Positions 11,267-22,411 of a stretch of 64,000 nucleotides of DNA are shown here, one piece after another. The notes under the pieces are model-generated. The model made no database searches and was not told the origin of the DNA. It saw only the letters and a program-made list of their open reading frames with translations. Where the stretch lies: positions 2,639,659 through 2,703,658 of the forward strand of contig NW_004955423.1 in assembly GCF_000276665.1 (NCBI RefSeq). The letters run 5' to 3'. The stretch is from Chinchilla lanigera (Eukaryota; Chordata; Mammalia; Rodentia; Chinchillidae). How positions within the stretch are numbered: the first letter of the stretch is position 1; each line of letters opens with the position of its first letter. The translations under genes were made by a program, and so were the position numbers.

Positions 11267-11451
11267 GTCCAGAGTCCAGTGCCCAGTGTGAACTGTCACC
11301 TGTCAATGCCTCCCACCCCGTCCAGGCCTTGATGGAGAGCTTCACCGTCCTGTCGGGCTGTGCCAGCAGAGGTACCACCGGGCTGCCACAGGAGGTACAC
11401 GTCCTGAACCTCCGCACTGATGAGAAAGGGTCTGACCAGCCGCGGAGAGAG
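11267..11451 (+). CDS. TGFBR3: TGFBR3 (betaglycan) coding exon, residues about 21-82
   Basis: Betaglycan is a single-pass membrane proteoglycan that binds TGF-beta ligands and inhibin and presents TGF-beta2 to the signalling receptors. This 185-base exon encodes the start of the mature protein, the first part of the orphan domain. It begins with two bases (GT) that complete a glycine codon from the previous exon, followed by 61 codons. Recognisable strings are CELSPV, ASHPVQALMESFTVLSGC, ASRGTTGLPQEVHVLNLR. The length equals the human segment, with cysteines at about 28 and 52. Flanks are ATGCAG (acceptor) and GAG/GTAGGT (donor). The last 11 residues differ strongly from human, and an N-A-S glycosylation sequon is present at about residue 34, where I recall serine in human. 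Identification is from memory of the human protein. Confidence 0.97.
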
Positions 11452-11491
11452 GTAGGTATGGGTGTCAGCCTTCAGTCCTTACCCCCAAATC

Positions 11492-12589
11492 TGCAAAGAT
11501 GCTTTTCTTTTCTTTTTTTTAATTTTAAAAATAAAAGGAGGAAAATTAACATTAACAGACAGACAACCTTTTACAAAATAGCAAAAGAACAGTACAGACA
11601 ATACAGAGTTACAAACAAAGTGGTAGGAAATTAACCATGCTTGTTGTATTACATATTGATATCTTCAAACTGGTTTCTCATGAAAACAGATAGAGACATG
11701 CAATGTTGATCAATGAAGGACCCACTGACAGTTTCTTTCAGCAAAGAAATAGAAGACAGTAGAACAACTATTTTAACTCTCCTGTATATACATACATACA
11801 AAATTTCTCCTTCTTTCCCTTCTCTTTTCTCACAACCCAGTTGCCTTTACCCTTGAGCATTTTCCTATCATTCCACAATGTCTACCATACCTTCTAGTTT
11901 AAATTAACTCTTTCAGGTTTTACACTAGTGAAACAATGTGGTGCTTGCACATGTATGTTTGATTTATTTCACTTATGAGTTGGTCTCTAGTTGTGACCAT
12001 TTACCTATAAAAGCCTCGAGTTTATCTTTCTTTATAGCTGAGTAATATTCCATTATATAAAAGTACCACAATTTACTTATCCAATCCTCGGTGGATGGAC
12101 ATTTGGGTTGCTTCCACAATTTAGCAATTACAAATTGTGCTGTTATGAACATAGGTGCACATATGTCGCTGTGATATGATGTTTTTAGATCTTCTGGGAA
12201 AATACCCAGCAGGGGGATAGCTGGGTTGAATGGGACCTCTAGACCTAGTTTTCTGAGGAATCTCTAAACTGATTTCCACAGTGGTTTCACCAGTTTGCAT
12301 TCCCACCAGCAGTGGAGAAGGGTTCCTATTTCTCCACAGCCTCGCCAGCATTTGTTATTGGTTGATTTCTTAATGCTAGCCATTCTTACTGGGGTAAGGT
12401 GGAATCTTAGTGTTGTTTTAATTTGCATTTCTCGAATGACTAATGATGTTGAACATTTTCTCATGTATTTATTTGCCATTTGTATCTCCTTATCTGAGAA
12501 GTGTGTATTTATCTCAGCGGCCCATTTTTGGATTGGGTCTTTGAATTTGGGGGGGAGCTGATACTTTTTAATTGCAAAGATGCTTTTCT
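11492..12589 (-). mobile_element. 5'-truncated LINE-1 insertion with perfect 17-bp TSD, 57 bases after the exon
   Basis: The body is 11509-12572, flanked by identical 17-base direct repeats TGCAAAGATGCTTTTCT at 11492-11508 and 12573-12589. It is inserted antisense to TGFBR3, so its A-tail shows as a T-run at about 11509-11520. It contains the 3' UTR (shared with 2857-3130) and the C-terminal part of ORF2. About 1.06 kb of a normal 6-7 kb element is present, and the 5' end was lost at insertion. Its tail starts 57 bases from the exon's splice donor. Confidence 0.95.
12000..12572 (-). pseudogene. LINE-1 ORF2 C-terminal remnant
   Basis: Minus-strand translation around 12264-12479 gives typical L1 ORF2 C-terminal text, including [30 protein letters not shown] and CKLVKPLW. 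The cysteine/histidine motif CX3CX7HX4C of ORF2p is intact here. Continuing toward the 3' end (about 12350-12121) the reading shifts frame and then degenerates, so the remnant is not functional. Endonuclease and reverse transcriptase domains are absent through 5' truncation. Confidence 0.9.
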
Positions 12590-14495
12590 GAGGAAAGCAT
12601 TCTTTTCTTCTCTTTTGGATTCAGCAGGGATTCTCATGTATGAATACATGATGGAGCAAGAGTTAAAATAGTGGATTGTTCTCTGCCCTGGGCAACTTTA
12701 AGACTTCTCTCTCCAGGAATTGCTTACCTCGCCCTCTTCCTGGCCTTCTGTGTGGGAAGAATTTCAGCTTCTAAACATGATTGTGAGAAGACAAGGGGCC
12801 ATTTCTCTGAAACTGTAGGTGTCTTCTGAACTTTACCTGTGACCTCTCTATCTTCTTTCCCTGCTTTGTCTTACTAGCCTGTTGCTCCTGCAGCATGCCA
12901 AGGGGAAATGGGATCACTCTGAAATAAGGATGGCAATATTTGTGTCTCCAGGAGAATCCCCTGTAGTAGCTCCTTGGTGCTGTCCAGGCAGATTCTTTAA
13001 GACAGTGGTGGTCTCAGGAGTCATGTTGAGAATGATGGTATAAGCTCATAGCTACCAAGTATTTGCTGACATTGGGAGACGCCTACACTGCCCCATGGGG
13101 TCCTGTCAGTTTACAGGTGATTAAACAGGTGCAGAGAAAACTTACTTGGTCAAGGTCATGACTCTAGAAAGAAATGAACTCCTCTTTCCTGTAACTCTAA
13201 AATGGCGTGGATGATGGGCGCACGGTCATCATGCTTCTTTGAGGAGGTAGGTTTTCCTACAAAGTAACACACAGTTGTCATTCTGTTTGGTTTTTTGGCT
13301 TCAGTGTATCACAAAGTTAATCACTCAGACATTATTTTTCTAGGGAGAAAGAAAGCACAGTAAATCCTGGTCACAGCAAAGTATGGAAAACTAATGCAGA
13401 ATGAAATTTATCTTTTAGTTTTGTCCTGGTCAAGAAAATAAATTTCCAGAACCATTTGTTTATGTGCCCCATCACCCTGTCTTTTGGGGAGAGTAGGGAA
13501 AGGAGAGGCATGAGGCATCCAGAAGGAAAAGCAAATGGGGTTTAATCTCATGAAAGTGTGCAGAATTGGCTCATTTCAAAGACAGATCATCTAACCTTTC
13601 TAGCTGCACTGGAAATTATTGTTAATACTCTTGGTTGCTTGCCATTGTTGCTGCAACACATATTTCAGGTCAGATTTCTTTATCCCCATAATGCATCTTT
13701 AATTCTTAACTTATGGGGGAGAGTTTGTGTTGGGAGGGGAGGCAGGAGAGGAGGAAATGCAGTTCCTATGAGGCATTGCTGACTCCGGCAGTTCTTCAGC
13801 AGCAGTAATTACTCATTTTATATATGCTTCTCTCAGAGGAGCCGAGAAGGAAAGGAAAGTCCAGGCTGATACAGAAGCAGCATCAGCCCCAAATTCTTGA
13901 TGTTAAATTGTGCGGCACTGTTGTTGACTCTGAAAATAAATTCAATAAGACCACTGGAAGAAAAGAGAAATACCTTAAGCAAGGATAGCAGAACTCTCTC
14001 ACATGGGAACCTCGTTTAAGAGAGGGCGCTGCTGTAGATACATAAAATGAGCTGGCATGTAGGGATGTAATGTGTTCAGGGAGAAGAGGAGGAAAGAAGG
14101 CCTATGGAGGATGTCACCTCTTGTTTGAAAACCTGAACATTGTTCTCCTTCAGTATCTGCGTAGTGTAGGTACACTTGGGACCGGTGATTTGAAGGCATT
14201 TCTGAGAATAGGTGACTAAGGGAAATTGCACTATTTCTTTTTTGGGGACCTTTGAGGATTAGATGGCTGTAGCTCAATGCTATTTGAAAAGATGATTAGG
14301 ATAATTGATCTTCGGAAATTCCACCTGGCTCCGATGTGTTCTCATGCTGTAGAACTCAGAGTACTTTGCATGTGCAGAGTAAATGTGGAGGGTGAGATCA
14401 GACAAGGGGAGAATAAGAGAGAATTTGGTGGTGGATGGCAAGATGGGGCTAGAAGAGTGTTCCATGCTCCTGCCTCTCTCCGTCCACTGAGTGTG
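12590..14495. other. Intronic stretch, nothing recognised
   Basis: No repeat family, exon or RNA gene was recognised. It may hold conserved non-coding sequence, which cannot be judged from one genome. Confidence 0.5.
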
Positions 14496-14499
14496 GAGA

Positions 14500-15112
14500 G
14501 ACAGCACTGCAGTTGTACAGATAACTTTGAAAAATCACTTGAGCCATATAACCCAGGGGTTCTGCTCCTAGAGATGCACCCAAGAGAAAAATCCAACCTA
14601 GATCCCACGCCGTAACCTGCCTGTGAATGTTCTTAACAGCATTATTCATTATACTCAGAAAGTGGACACAATTTGTTATCCTCTGGTAAATGGATAAAGA
14701 AAATGTAGTATATCCATACAGTAGACTGTTACTTGGCAATAAAAAGGAGTAGAGTACTGATATGTGCTCTAATACGAATGGAGCTTAAACATACTATGCC
14801 GTGTAAAAGATGGACATAGCAAACTGTATTATGTAATTCCGTTACATGGAGTATCCAGAATACACAGATTTATAGACACAGAAAGTAGGGAGTGCTTGCT
14901 TAGGACTAAATGAGGGAAAGGGGGAAGTAGGGATTGACTGCTAATGGTTATAGTTATTTGGGGGTTATTTGGAGGTAGAAGTGTTCCAAAATTAAATTAT
15001 GGTAATGATTGTACAATCTTGTGAATATACTAAAAAGTTTTGAATAATAAAAGGGTGAATTTGATGGGATATAAATTATATCTTAATAAAGATAATAAAA
15101 AATCATTAGACT
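14500..15112 (+). mobile_element. Ancient LINE-1 (L1M type) 3' end
   Basis: Plus-strand L1 3' text: ACCCAGGGGTTCTGCTCCTA, GTGAATGTTCTTAACAGCAT, TGGTAAATGGATAAAGAAAA, AAAAAGGAGTAGAGTACTGA, then the old 3' UTR with GTGAATATACTAAAAAGTTT and ATAAATTATATCTTAATAAA. Strongly diverged with many stops. Confidence 0.85.
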
Positions 15113-15439
15113 TGCCAACATTATAATTAGCCCATAACGTTTACCTTGACTCAGTTCACTTTTTAAAGAAATACTAAAATTGCTTCCTCTGACAGCCTAA
15201 ACTCACCCAACTCTTTGTTGTTCTTAATGGATGACTTGATTTTTATAGATAGGACATTCTATGAGCTCTGTCAGAAATAACAGCTGACCTGTTTGGGGGG
15301 TATTAGTGGGAGGGCCTGGGGCAACCTGTACAGTCACTATCGGATAATTAAGGCAGATATTTTTCAAAATGAAATAAGTACCATTGCTTACAAGTTAGCA
15401 GAAGAATTATGACACTAGCTCCCGGCCATGCTTGACTTT

Positions 15440-15466
15440 GACTCTAATGACTCTAATGACTCTAAT
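15440..15466. repeat. Short tandem repeat, (GACTCTAAT)3
   Basis: Three perfect copies of a 9-base unit, followed by GACC. Too short to call anything beyond a local slippage repeat. Confidence 0.95.
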
Positions 15467-18400
15467 GACCTTGATTCTACAGTAGTTGCTATCCACAGTG
15501 TCATCCTGAATGTGAAGGAATTACTACATCAGCCCCATTTCCCCTTGGCTTGTCAGTGGCGCAGGATCAGCATCCAGATTTGCAATAAATCCCCCTTTCT
15601 CGCATTTTACTAAACTCAGACCTTCCAGGTGCCTTAAGGTCCTGCGGCTGAGGAGAGGCTTCTTGTTTGCCTGAATAGAGGACGTGACATAGCCTACCGG
15701 GAGGGAGTAGTTGCAGCAGGTTGGTAAGATTTGGGCAAACAGTTTTGCTTAAGTTGGACAAATAATTGCACTGGCTGGCAGAGGGCTCGTAGCAGAAACA
15801 TGCCTGTTACAGCCATGACTGGAAGCCCTCGATACCAAAGCACCACTCTCCCACTGGCCTGCCTGCTGGGTTCTCATCAGGACAATGAGACCTAGAGTTG
15901 TTCTTTTCATGTGAGGCCACACCTCTCGTTTGTAATCACTGGTTTTGGAAACAACAGCCCTGGAAGTGAACAGGAAATTGGAAAAAGACTCTCTGGCAGA
16001 GGCGGGCAGAAGGGGGTAAACAGCCCTGATAGATTGGATTTGTCTTTTAGAATAAATTAAACTCTGTACAAAGGAGCTCCCAGTGCCCTTTGGCTGTAGT
16101 AAAATATGCCCCTTCCCTTTCTGTGAGCCTCCAGAGTTCGGTCCCTCCCCTCGTTCCTGATTCCTGATTCCTGAGAAGGGTTAGAGTACCATCAGAGGCT
16201 GTTTACAGAAACATGCTTTCATTAGTTGCTGGAATGGCAACAATTTTGTTCCTATCTTCCAATTTTTACTCTGTGATCTGCTTTTATGTGGTGGTCTGTG
16301 TCTTTTCTATTTCCGTTCTGTCTAATTGCTTGCTTATATTTTGAAAAGCTGCTAGTCGCCCATAGTTAGCCATTACGCATGTGTATGAAAGACGTGGGCA
16401 TTTACATGTATGTATTTGTTCTGCCATTGAGGGAGGGACTGACCGTTCATGGGTGTGCTTGTGCTGGGTGGTAGGGTGGAGTGAGAATTGGGAGGCTCCA
16501 TTGACACAGGAAAGGCGCCAGGCTTAATAACTTCACCCATGAGAACGTCCATGCCTTCTATAATTTTATAGGTTTGCTTCTCTGCTTCCTCCCAGAAGAA
16601 GATTTGGGGTGGGTTCCAACAACAGACACATCAACAATATAAGCACAGGGAACAAAACAAGAACCAAGGGAAAAAAGGAGAGTGTAGCTTGTTGGCTGTG
16701 TGGGTCAGTGTGGTTGCGATGATTGAGTTTGAAATTTGGCTCCAAGTTTCTTGGCAGGCACGGCCAGATGGGATGTGTGGTTAATCACACATGTGGCTCT
16801 AAATCACTTTGACTTTGTACCTTCTCTGAGGACTGTGGCATGAACTTGTTCCTTTCTTGGTTGAGGACAGGAAGAGACCACAGTTAGGAGAAAGAGAAGG
16901 AAGTAAGCACATATAAATGTTAACTGTTCTGCTTGCCTTTTTTAACAGCGTTTTTATTCTCCATGTAACAGTAGCAGTAGCCCCAGTGGTGGAGATTACA
17001 TGCCCACTGTGGGCCCCCCCTCACTGGGCACTTGCATTACTTCTGCCAGTCCTCAGCACCCCGGAAGGAAGGTCACACTGTTTTAGCAGAGGAGGACATT
17101 TGGACTATGGGAGGTGGGGACTCATGACGCCAGCTCTAGTGGTATATGTTGATGGCGCAGTTCAAGTTTTTTCCATGCCTAGAGATGGTCTTTATTTTAC
17201 TTCCAGGCTGCAAACCTCCTCGAGCCAGCTCTATCAGTTAGCTGAGCCAGCAGGTCTCAGGGAGGCTTTGGGTTTTGTGCATAGGTTTGCCACAGCTCTT
17301 TTCAATTCTCTGTGTCCTTTCCTATTCTCCTCTGGCTTTGGGAGAGTATTAAGGTTGGTCTGTGTGTGACAGTGTTGTTTTTTTCCTTCCCTTGGTTTAG
17401 GATTATCATACCAAACGTCAGTTATTATAAAATGCAGGGGTGAGCTCAAGAGCCATTGATCTCTATTTGGCTGCTAAATGCCACTGCCAAGGGGATGTTT
17501 CTGCCTTCATAGTTAATCATCTCCCTAAGGCTTTCAGCAGCCTGCACAATAACTCACCTGTGCTCTGCCTACAATCCAGAACTTCTTTTAACCAAACTTG
17601 CTTTAACTGTGGAAGGGAGAACTGGTGCACAGAGAGATTTCCTCTGAGAATGAAAAAAGTTACAGTATTGCGTAAAGTTGTGAAAGTTACAGTATTGGGG
17701 CTTGGCCATCTGATTCAACATCTTTTTGCTTGGTTTTAATTTTGGTCATTTGGGAGATATCTGCCTATCCACCTGTCTCCCTCTACTACCTACTTACTCA
17801 TCTGTCCATCTGTATTCTTTCCTCCTGTTTCTACAATATTAATAGATGGTGAACTTTTCTTATTTTTTTTTCTACCTTGGTTACTAAAAAGGCGGAAGTA
17901 CATGGAGAGGGAGGCAGTGAGTGTGTATCTTGCCTGTACCCATCACAGCTGAAAGAACTGATGCGCAGTTTCAAGGCTGGCTTTTTAGAAAGCACATATA
18001 GGAGAATTTTGTTCATCATATAAAGCAAGTTTGCTGTATTTCTTCTTTATCTGGGGCATTTTTTTTCTTTGTTGTTAATTCATGAATGACTTCCCAAAGA
18101 TAATCTTGTATACATGCAGGAAAAAAAAACAAAACTCCAATACCCCAGTGCTAACTATTTTGTGACATCTTGCACATAATATGTACTATGCAAGTGTCAA
18201 AGTAAACTCACACACAGACACTGTATATTGGTGAAATTCAGTTTCTAAACAAGCACCTTTCATATATAAGCACTGTCTGATGTTTGTTTAAAAGTTCTGG
18301 AAGGTTGTTCTGGAAATCACTCCAGTGTGGCTGGTAAGCTGATCTTTGAGCCGACCATTTGTCATAGACCTACTTGGGATACACTGAATTTCCTTTCTCT

Positions 18401-19771
18401 TTCCTGCTCTCCCTTCTCCCTTCCCCTTTGTCCTGTCCTCCCCTCATTCTCTCATTCAGCATTCCTGTAGAAATGATTTCATTACCTTCAGAGCCAGCTG
18501 TGTGTCTCACATAGGATCAGAGAAACTAAATGAATAGGACGCCCACATCATTTAAAAAGAGCTGTCTCTTCACTTAAAGACACTCCGAGAGGTTTAAATG
18601 ATAATGCCCTGCTAGGCAGTGTGAAGGGGGTCAGTCCAGGTCTGGAGGGAGGAACAGGGTGGAGGACAGCAAGACACGGTTGTGGCAGCAGAGGACAATG
18701 CAAGCAGGGTTGGGACTGGCCGTACCAATCAAGATTGATTGCTAACATGCTGGGGAGAGATGAAATTACATCTACCTCTCAAATAAAAATTCTCTAAAAG
18801 CCCAGTCTTAAACTTTTAGAAAAAGTGAAAGCAGGGATTAGATATTAGTAAACACCAGGATTAGCAAACAAACAAAGGCCTGGACTAAGTTAACAATGTT
18901 ACTGCTGGCTGTATCACTTTGACGGTGGTATTGATCATGGGGGGGCATCCACATGCTGTGTAATTGCCCTGGGAACCACAGCCCCTGCCCCCACTATGGG
19001 GATTGAGCCTGTTTGGACTCTACCATTATAGCATGAAGAAATGCTGGGTTATGTTCTTCACTGGCTAGAGGCTGACAGATTGAAAAAGCCTCTCTTATTA
19101 CTGCCTCTTCCTTGGGGTGGAGAAGAGACTGTCTTGACCCCTTTTAAAATCTGTTCAGTGGCAGTATTTCCCAACCGGCATGGTGTTTTGTCTTCTTAGA
19201 GGTCAGGGTTACAACCCTGACCCCCACTGTTGTCATGGCAACTGCTGTGGGCTTTCTTAATTTCTTGAACATCTTGTTAAAAAATGTTTCTACAAGAACA
19301 TCCTCCACATTTGACTTTTTTGCTCTTAGAATCGTTTTGGAGAGTATAAAAAAGGAGCCGAAGTAAGGAACAGGCCTATGAATCTGAGACTCATATGTGC
19401 TGATTGGGCAAATACCTGGTTTATGTGTGCACAGAATATACAGTCGTCCAACTTGTGTGTCTTGTTTCCATTGCTTATCTGCTGTTTTGACACTTTGTTT
19501 GAAAATAAAAGGAAACTTACTGCTAATATCTCCAACTTGAGTATTCATATTCTGCAGAGACATTTGTTAACCTTCCATTCTTCCCTCCAGTGTGTTCTAA
19601 ATATTTCTGTGCCAATTAATGCATTTTAATTGTTTTACTTTTCTTCCTCTCAGGACAGAGGTCACGTGTAAACTTCAGGGTTGTGAAGCACTTTGCTGGT
19701 CCCTCCCTCTTGGTTTCAGGGTGCTCTGTTACCTGGCTCTCCTGTTCCCTTTCCACCTGATTTTTCCTTTT
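15467..19771. other. Long intronic stretch largely free of recognisable repeats
   Basis: About 4.3 kb in which I recognise no B1, ID, L1 or LTR copies, unlike the rest of the intron. Only low-complexity spots stand out, such as the CTAT/CTGTC-rich tract at about 17758-17815. A 150-codon plus frame at 16917-17369 shows no family match and no coding-like splice context. The low SINE density could reflect retained regulatory sequence or chance. Confidence 0.45.
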
Positions 19772-19948
19772 GTGGTGCTGGGATCCAACCCAGGAATGCT
19801 CTGTTACTGAGCTATATCCCTATCCCTTTTATTTTTTATTTTGAGACAGGATCTCACCAAGTTGCCCAAGCTGGTCTCAAACTCAAGTTCCCCTTTTCCC
19901 AGCTTCCTGAGTAGCTGGTATTACAGGGATGTGCCACTGTGCCTGGCT
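19772..19948 (-). mobile_element. B1-ID composite SINE, minus orientation
   Basis: 19772-19830 is an antisense ID part (GTGGTGCTGGGATCCAACCC, ACTGAGCTATATCCCTA). 19840-19948 is an antisense B1 (TTGAGACAGGATCTCACC, TGGTCTCAAACTC, GCTGGTATTACAGGGATGTG). This is the same composite architecture as at 3863. Confidence 0.85.
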
Positions 19949-20189
19949 CTCAAAGAGTTCTCCATTAAAGCACAGTCATTGCACTTCTGTTTTCCTTTAT
20001 CTGCTCTTCCCAGGGTGGCTTTTCTGTCCCGAGGATTCCAACTGTCACCTCCCGCCTGTGACTACCAGAATTCTCTGTGGGCTTTTCAAGTAGAGCTCCA
20101 GCCGGGGCTCTGCTGCACCCCACCTTGTGGCTCTGCTGCACCCCCCCTCCTGGTCCTTCCTTGAGCTCCTGGGTACCCGAGTGTGGGAG

Positions 20190-20395
20190 TGGCTGTCAGC
20201 ATGGATCACATACAGGATTAATCTCAGCTTTGTTACTTCCCAAGCTTGTGGCCCTGGTGCATGACTTAATTCTGTAAGCTCCCTCACCTATGAGATGGAG
20301 ATGATAGGGGGTGTACTGACTACTGAGAGACTTCTCTGTACACTCAAGGCTGGCATGTGTGCCTGGCACACAGGAAACAATCAAATGCGAGTTCA
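20190..20395 (+). mobile_element. MIR SINE fragment (weak)
   Basis: The order GTGCATGACTTAATTCTG, CCCTCACCTATGAGATGGAG, then GTGTGCCTGGCACACAGGAA and ACAATCAAATGCGAGTT follows MIR from the core to the 3' end. Confidence 0.55.
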
Positions 20396-20913
20396 TAATG
20401 CTTTTCATTGTCTTTAAAATGGAATTCAAGGAACTTCCTAAGCCAGTTCTCCTTACCCCAGTGCTGGCTTTTCAGGCAGTTTCCCTGTCCCTTCAGTGTT
20501 ACCTTTACCATCCTTCTTTGGAGTTTTGAACCATTGAGGATTTACCTATCCCCTTCAAACCCTATATTTGATCAATCACTGAGTTTTATCGCCATTTCTG
20601 CTGCAGCTTCCCTTGAATTTTTCTGTCTCTCTCTATTCTGCAACAACACAGCCTTAACGCATCTCCTGGGACTGGCATCTCGGCCCCGACTCTTTCCGTC
20701 TTGGCTGGGAACCACTTCATAAACCAATTTTCTCTGAATACCACTCCCATAATTCATTCATTTGTTCACAGGCCTGTCAATGAGCTATGTGCTAAGAACC
20801 TACTGTGTGCCACTCTGCTAGTATTATTATTCTTTATTCCTTCAGCTCCTATATTTAATGTGGTGTGGCAGATAATATGACTAATATAGTAACCAAACTT
20901 TGAGTCTGAACAA

Positions 20914-21097
20914 AGGGAGTGGTAATTTTTTTTTCTTTGGTCTTTTTGAAACAGGGTTTCACTATGAAGTTCAGAGTGGCCTCGAACTCACTTTGTAGCC
21001 CAGTCTGGCGTTGAACTCACAGGAATCATCCTGCCTCAGTCTCCCGAGTGCTGGGATTAGAGGCATGTGCCACCACAACTGGCAGGGAGTGATAATT
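20914..21097 (-). mobile_element. B1 SINE with internal duplication, minus orientation, with TSD
   Basis: The body is 20928-21083. The antisense sequence has CGAACTCACTTTGTAGCCCA followed by a second GAACTCACAGGAATC unit, the internal duplication characteristic of rodent B1. It is flanked by 14-base direct repeats AGGGAGTGGTAATT (20914) and AGGGAGTGATAATT (21084), which differ at one base. Confidence 0.92.
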
Positions 21098-21235
21098 CTA
21101 TCTGGTGGTAAAGGAAGGGTTTCCAGAAGACACAGCATTTGAGGGAGGGCTTAGAGCTGGAGGCCTCAGTATCCAGAGAGAAGAACAGAAACCAAATGTA
21201 GAGGAAAGTTCTTCCATGTATGCAGTGTGGTTGAT

Positions 21236-21906
21236 TTACAGATGTAGTGGCAAACCGTAGTCACTGGACCAAATCCTCCTTGCTGCCTACTTCAGTTTTT
21301 TAAATAGCTTGCTTGAGATACCATTTATGTACCATAAAATTCACATGTTTAGAGTATACAAGCCAGTGGCTTTCAGTATTTATAGAATTGTGTAGCAAGC
21401 ACCATAATCTAATTTTACAATAGTTTCAGCACCCCTGAAAAAACTTTGTACTTGTTAATAGTCACTCCACCATTTTCTGTGTGTCCCCTGCCCACCCCAA
21501 GGCACCACTGATCTACTTTCTTTCTAGATTTCTCTATTCTGGACCTTCATATAAATGGAATCATGCAGTATGTGCTCTTTTGTGATAGACTTAGCATAAT
21601 TTATTGATATTTGTTTACAAAGCATGTGTCCATTATTTCATCCCTTCTTATTCTTGAGTAGTATCCCTCTGTATGGCTATGCCATGTCCTCTTTATTGCC
21701 TTTTTTTCTCTTTACCTCCATATTACTCTGATTCCTATTTCTGTAAACAAGGTTTGATTAGGGTGCTGCCACACCCATTTGTTTATGTTATCTGTGGCTG
21801 CCTTTTTTTTTTAAACTATCGTGGCACAGTTGAATATTGCAGACACAAAGCCTTAAATATTTACTATTTGGCCTTTTGCAGGAAGAGCTTGCCAACCCCT
21901 GGGCCA
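21236..21906 (+). mobile_element. hAT-Charlie-like DNA transposon fossil, split by an L1
   Basis: The left part, 21236-21296 (AGTGGCAAACCGTAGTCACT, GGACCAAATCCTCCTTGCTG), and the right part, about 21770-21906 (AAATATTTACTATTTGGCC, AGAGCTTGCCAACCCCTGGG), match the two ends of a common non-autonomous Charlie-type hAT element. The middle is occupied by the L1 at 21297-21765. The family name is from memory and not certain. Confidence 0.55.
21297..21765 (-). mobile_element. Ancient LINE-1 3' end, minus orientation
   Basis: TTGAGATACCATTTATGTAC, CATAAAATTCACATGTTTAG, ACCATTTTCTGTGTGTCC and ATAAATGGAATCATGCAGTA form the common antisense L1M 3' UTR text. It is inserted within the hAT-like fossil and is therefore younger than it. 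Confidence 0.75.
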
Positions 21907-22087
21907 GAGGCTGGACAGTGGTGGGTGGGAGTGGGCTGGGTCTACAAGTGGAAGATGCGACTGGAAATGACACACAAGTAAGGGTCTGGACCCCTGTGGG
22001 TCAGTGTTTCTCAAAGTGTGTGTGGTATGTGAAGCCCCTATGTGTGAATCTCTTGTAGTTGCTTTAGAGTCAGATTCTATTACCTCA

Positions 22088-22200
22088 CCCCTGGGTGTCA
22101 TCGCATGCACCTGTGATCCTAGCTACTCAGGATGCTGAGGCAAGAGGATTGCTTGAAACTAGGAGTTTGAGATTAACCTGGACAACCTAGCGAGACCATC
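22088..22200 (+). mobile_element. B1 SINE monomer
   Basis: CCTGGGTGTCATCGCATGCA, TGATCCTAGCTACTCAGGAT, GCTGAGGCAAGAGGATTG and AGCGAGACCATCTTATT: a diverged B1 body without the internal duplication. Confidence 0.8.
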
Positions 22201-22285
22201 TTATTTTTTCCCCTCTGAACTTCTATCTTAATTCCCCCAGGCCTGCTTGTTAGAAGCCTTTAAGTCTTACCTCTTCAGCAGCCTT

Positions 22286-22411
22286 CCTTTTTTGAGACAG
22301 GGTCTTCCTATGTAGTTTAGGCTGTCTGAACTCACTATGTAGCTGAGGCTGGCCTCAAACTCACTGTGGTTCCTAGCGCTGGGATTACAGGTGTGCACCA
22401 CCACACCTGCC
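22286..22411 (-). mobile_element. B1 SINE with internal duplication, minus orientation
   Basis: TTTGAGACAGGGTCTTCCTA, TGTAGTTTAGGCTG, GAACTCACTATGTAGCTGAG, GCTGGCCTCAAACTCAC and CTGGGATTACAGGTGTGCAC. The two GTAG--(T/G)AGGCTG units show the rodent B1 duplication. Confidence 0.9.

Noticed and set aside
11507..11800. Alternative 3' extension of the TGFBR3 exon past 11451
   Set aside because: The open frame continues briefly past the donor but runs into L1 sequence, and betaglycan continues exactly in the exon at 50881.
16917..17369. 150-codon plus open frame with a hydrophobic N-terminal stretch
   Set aside because: No recognisable domain, no exon-like splice context with TGFBR3 and no promoter; hydrophobicity follows from the T-rich composition.
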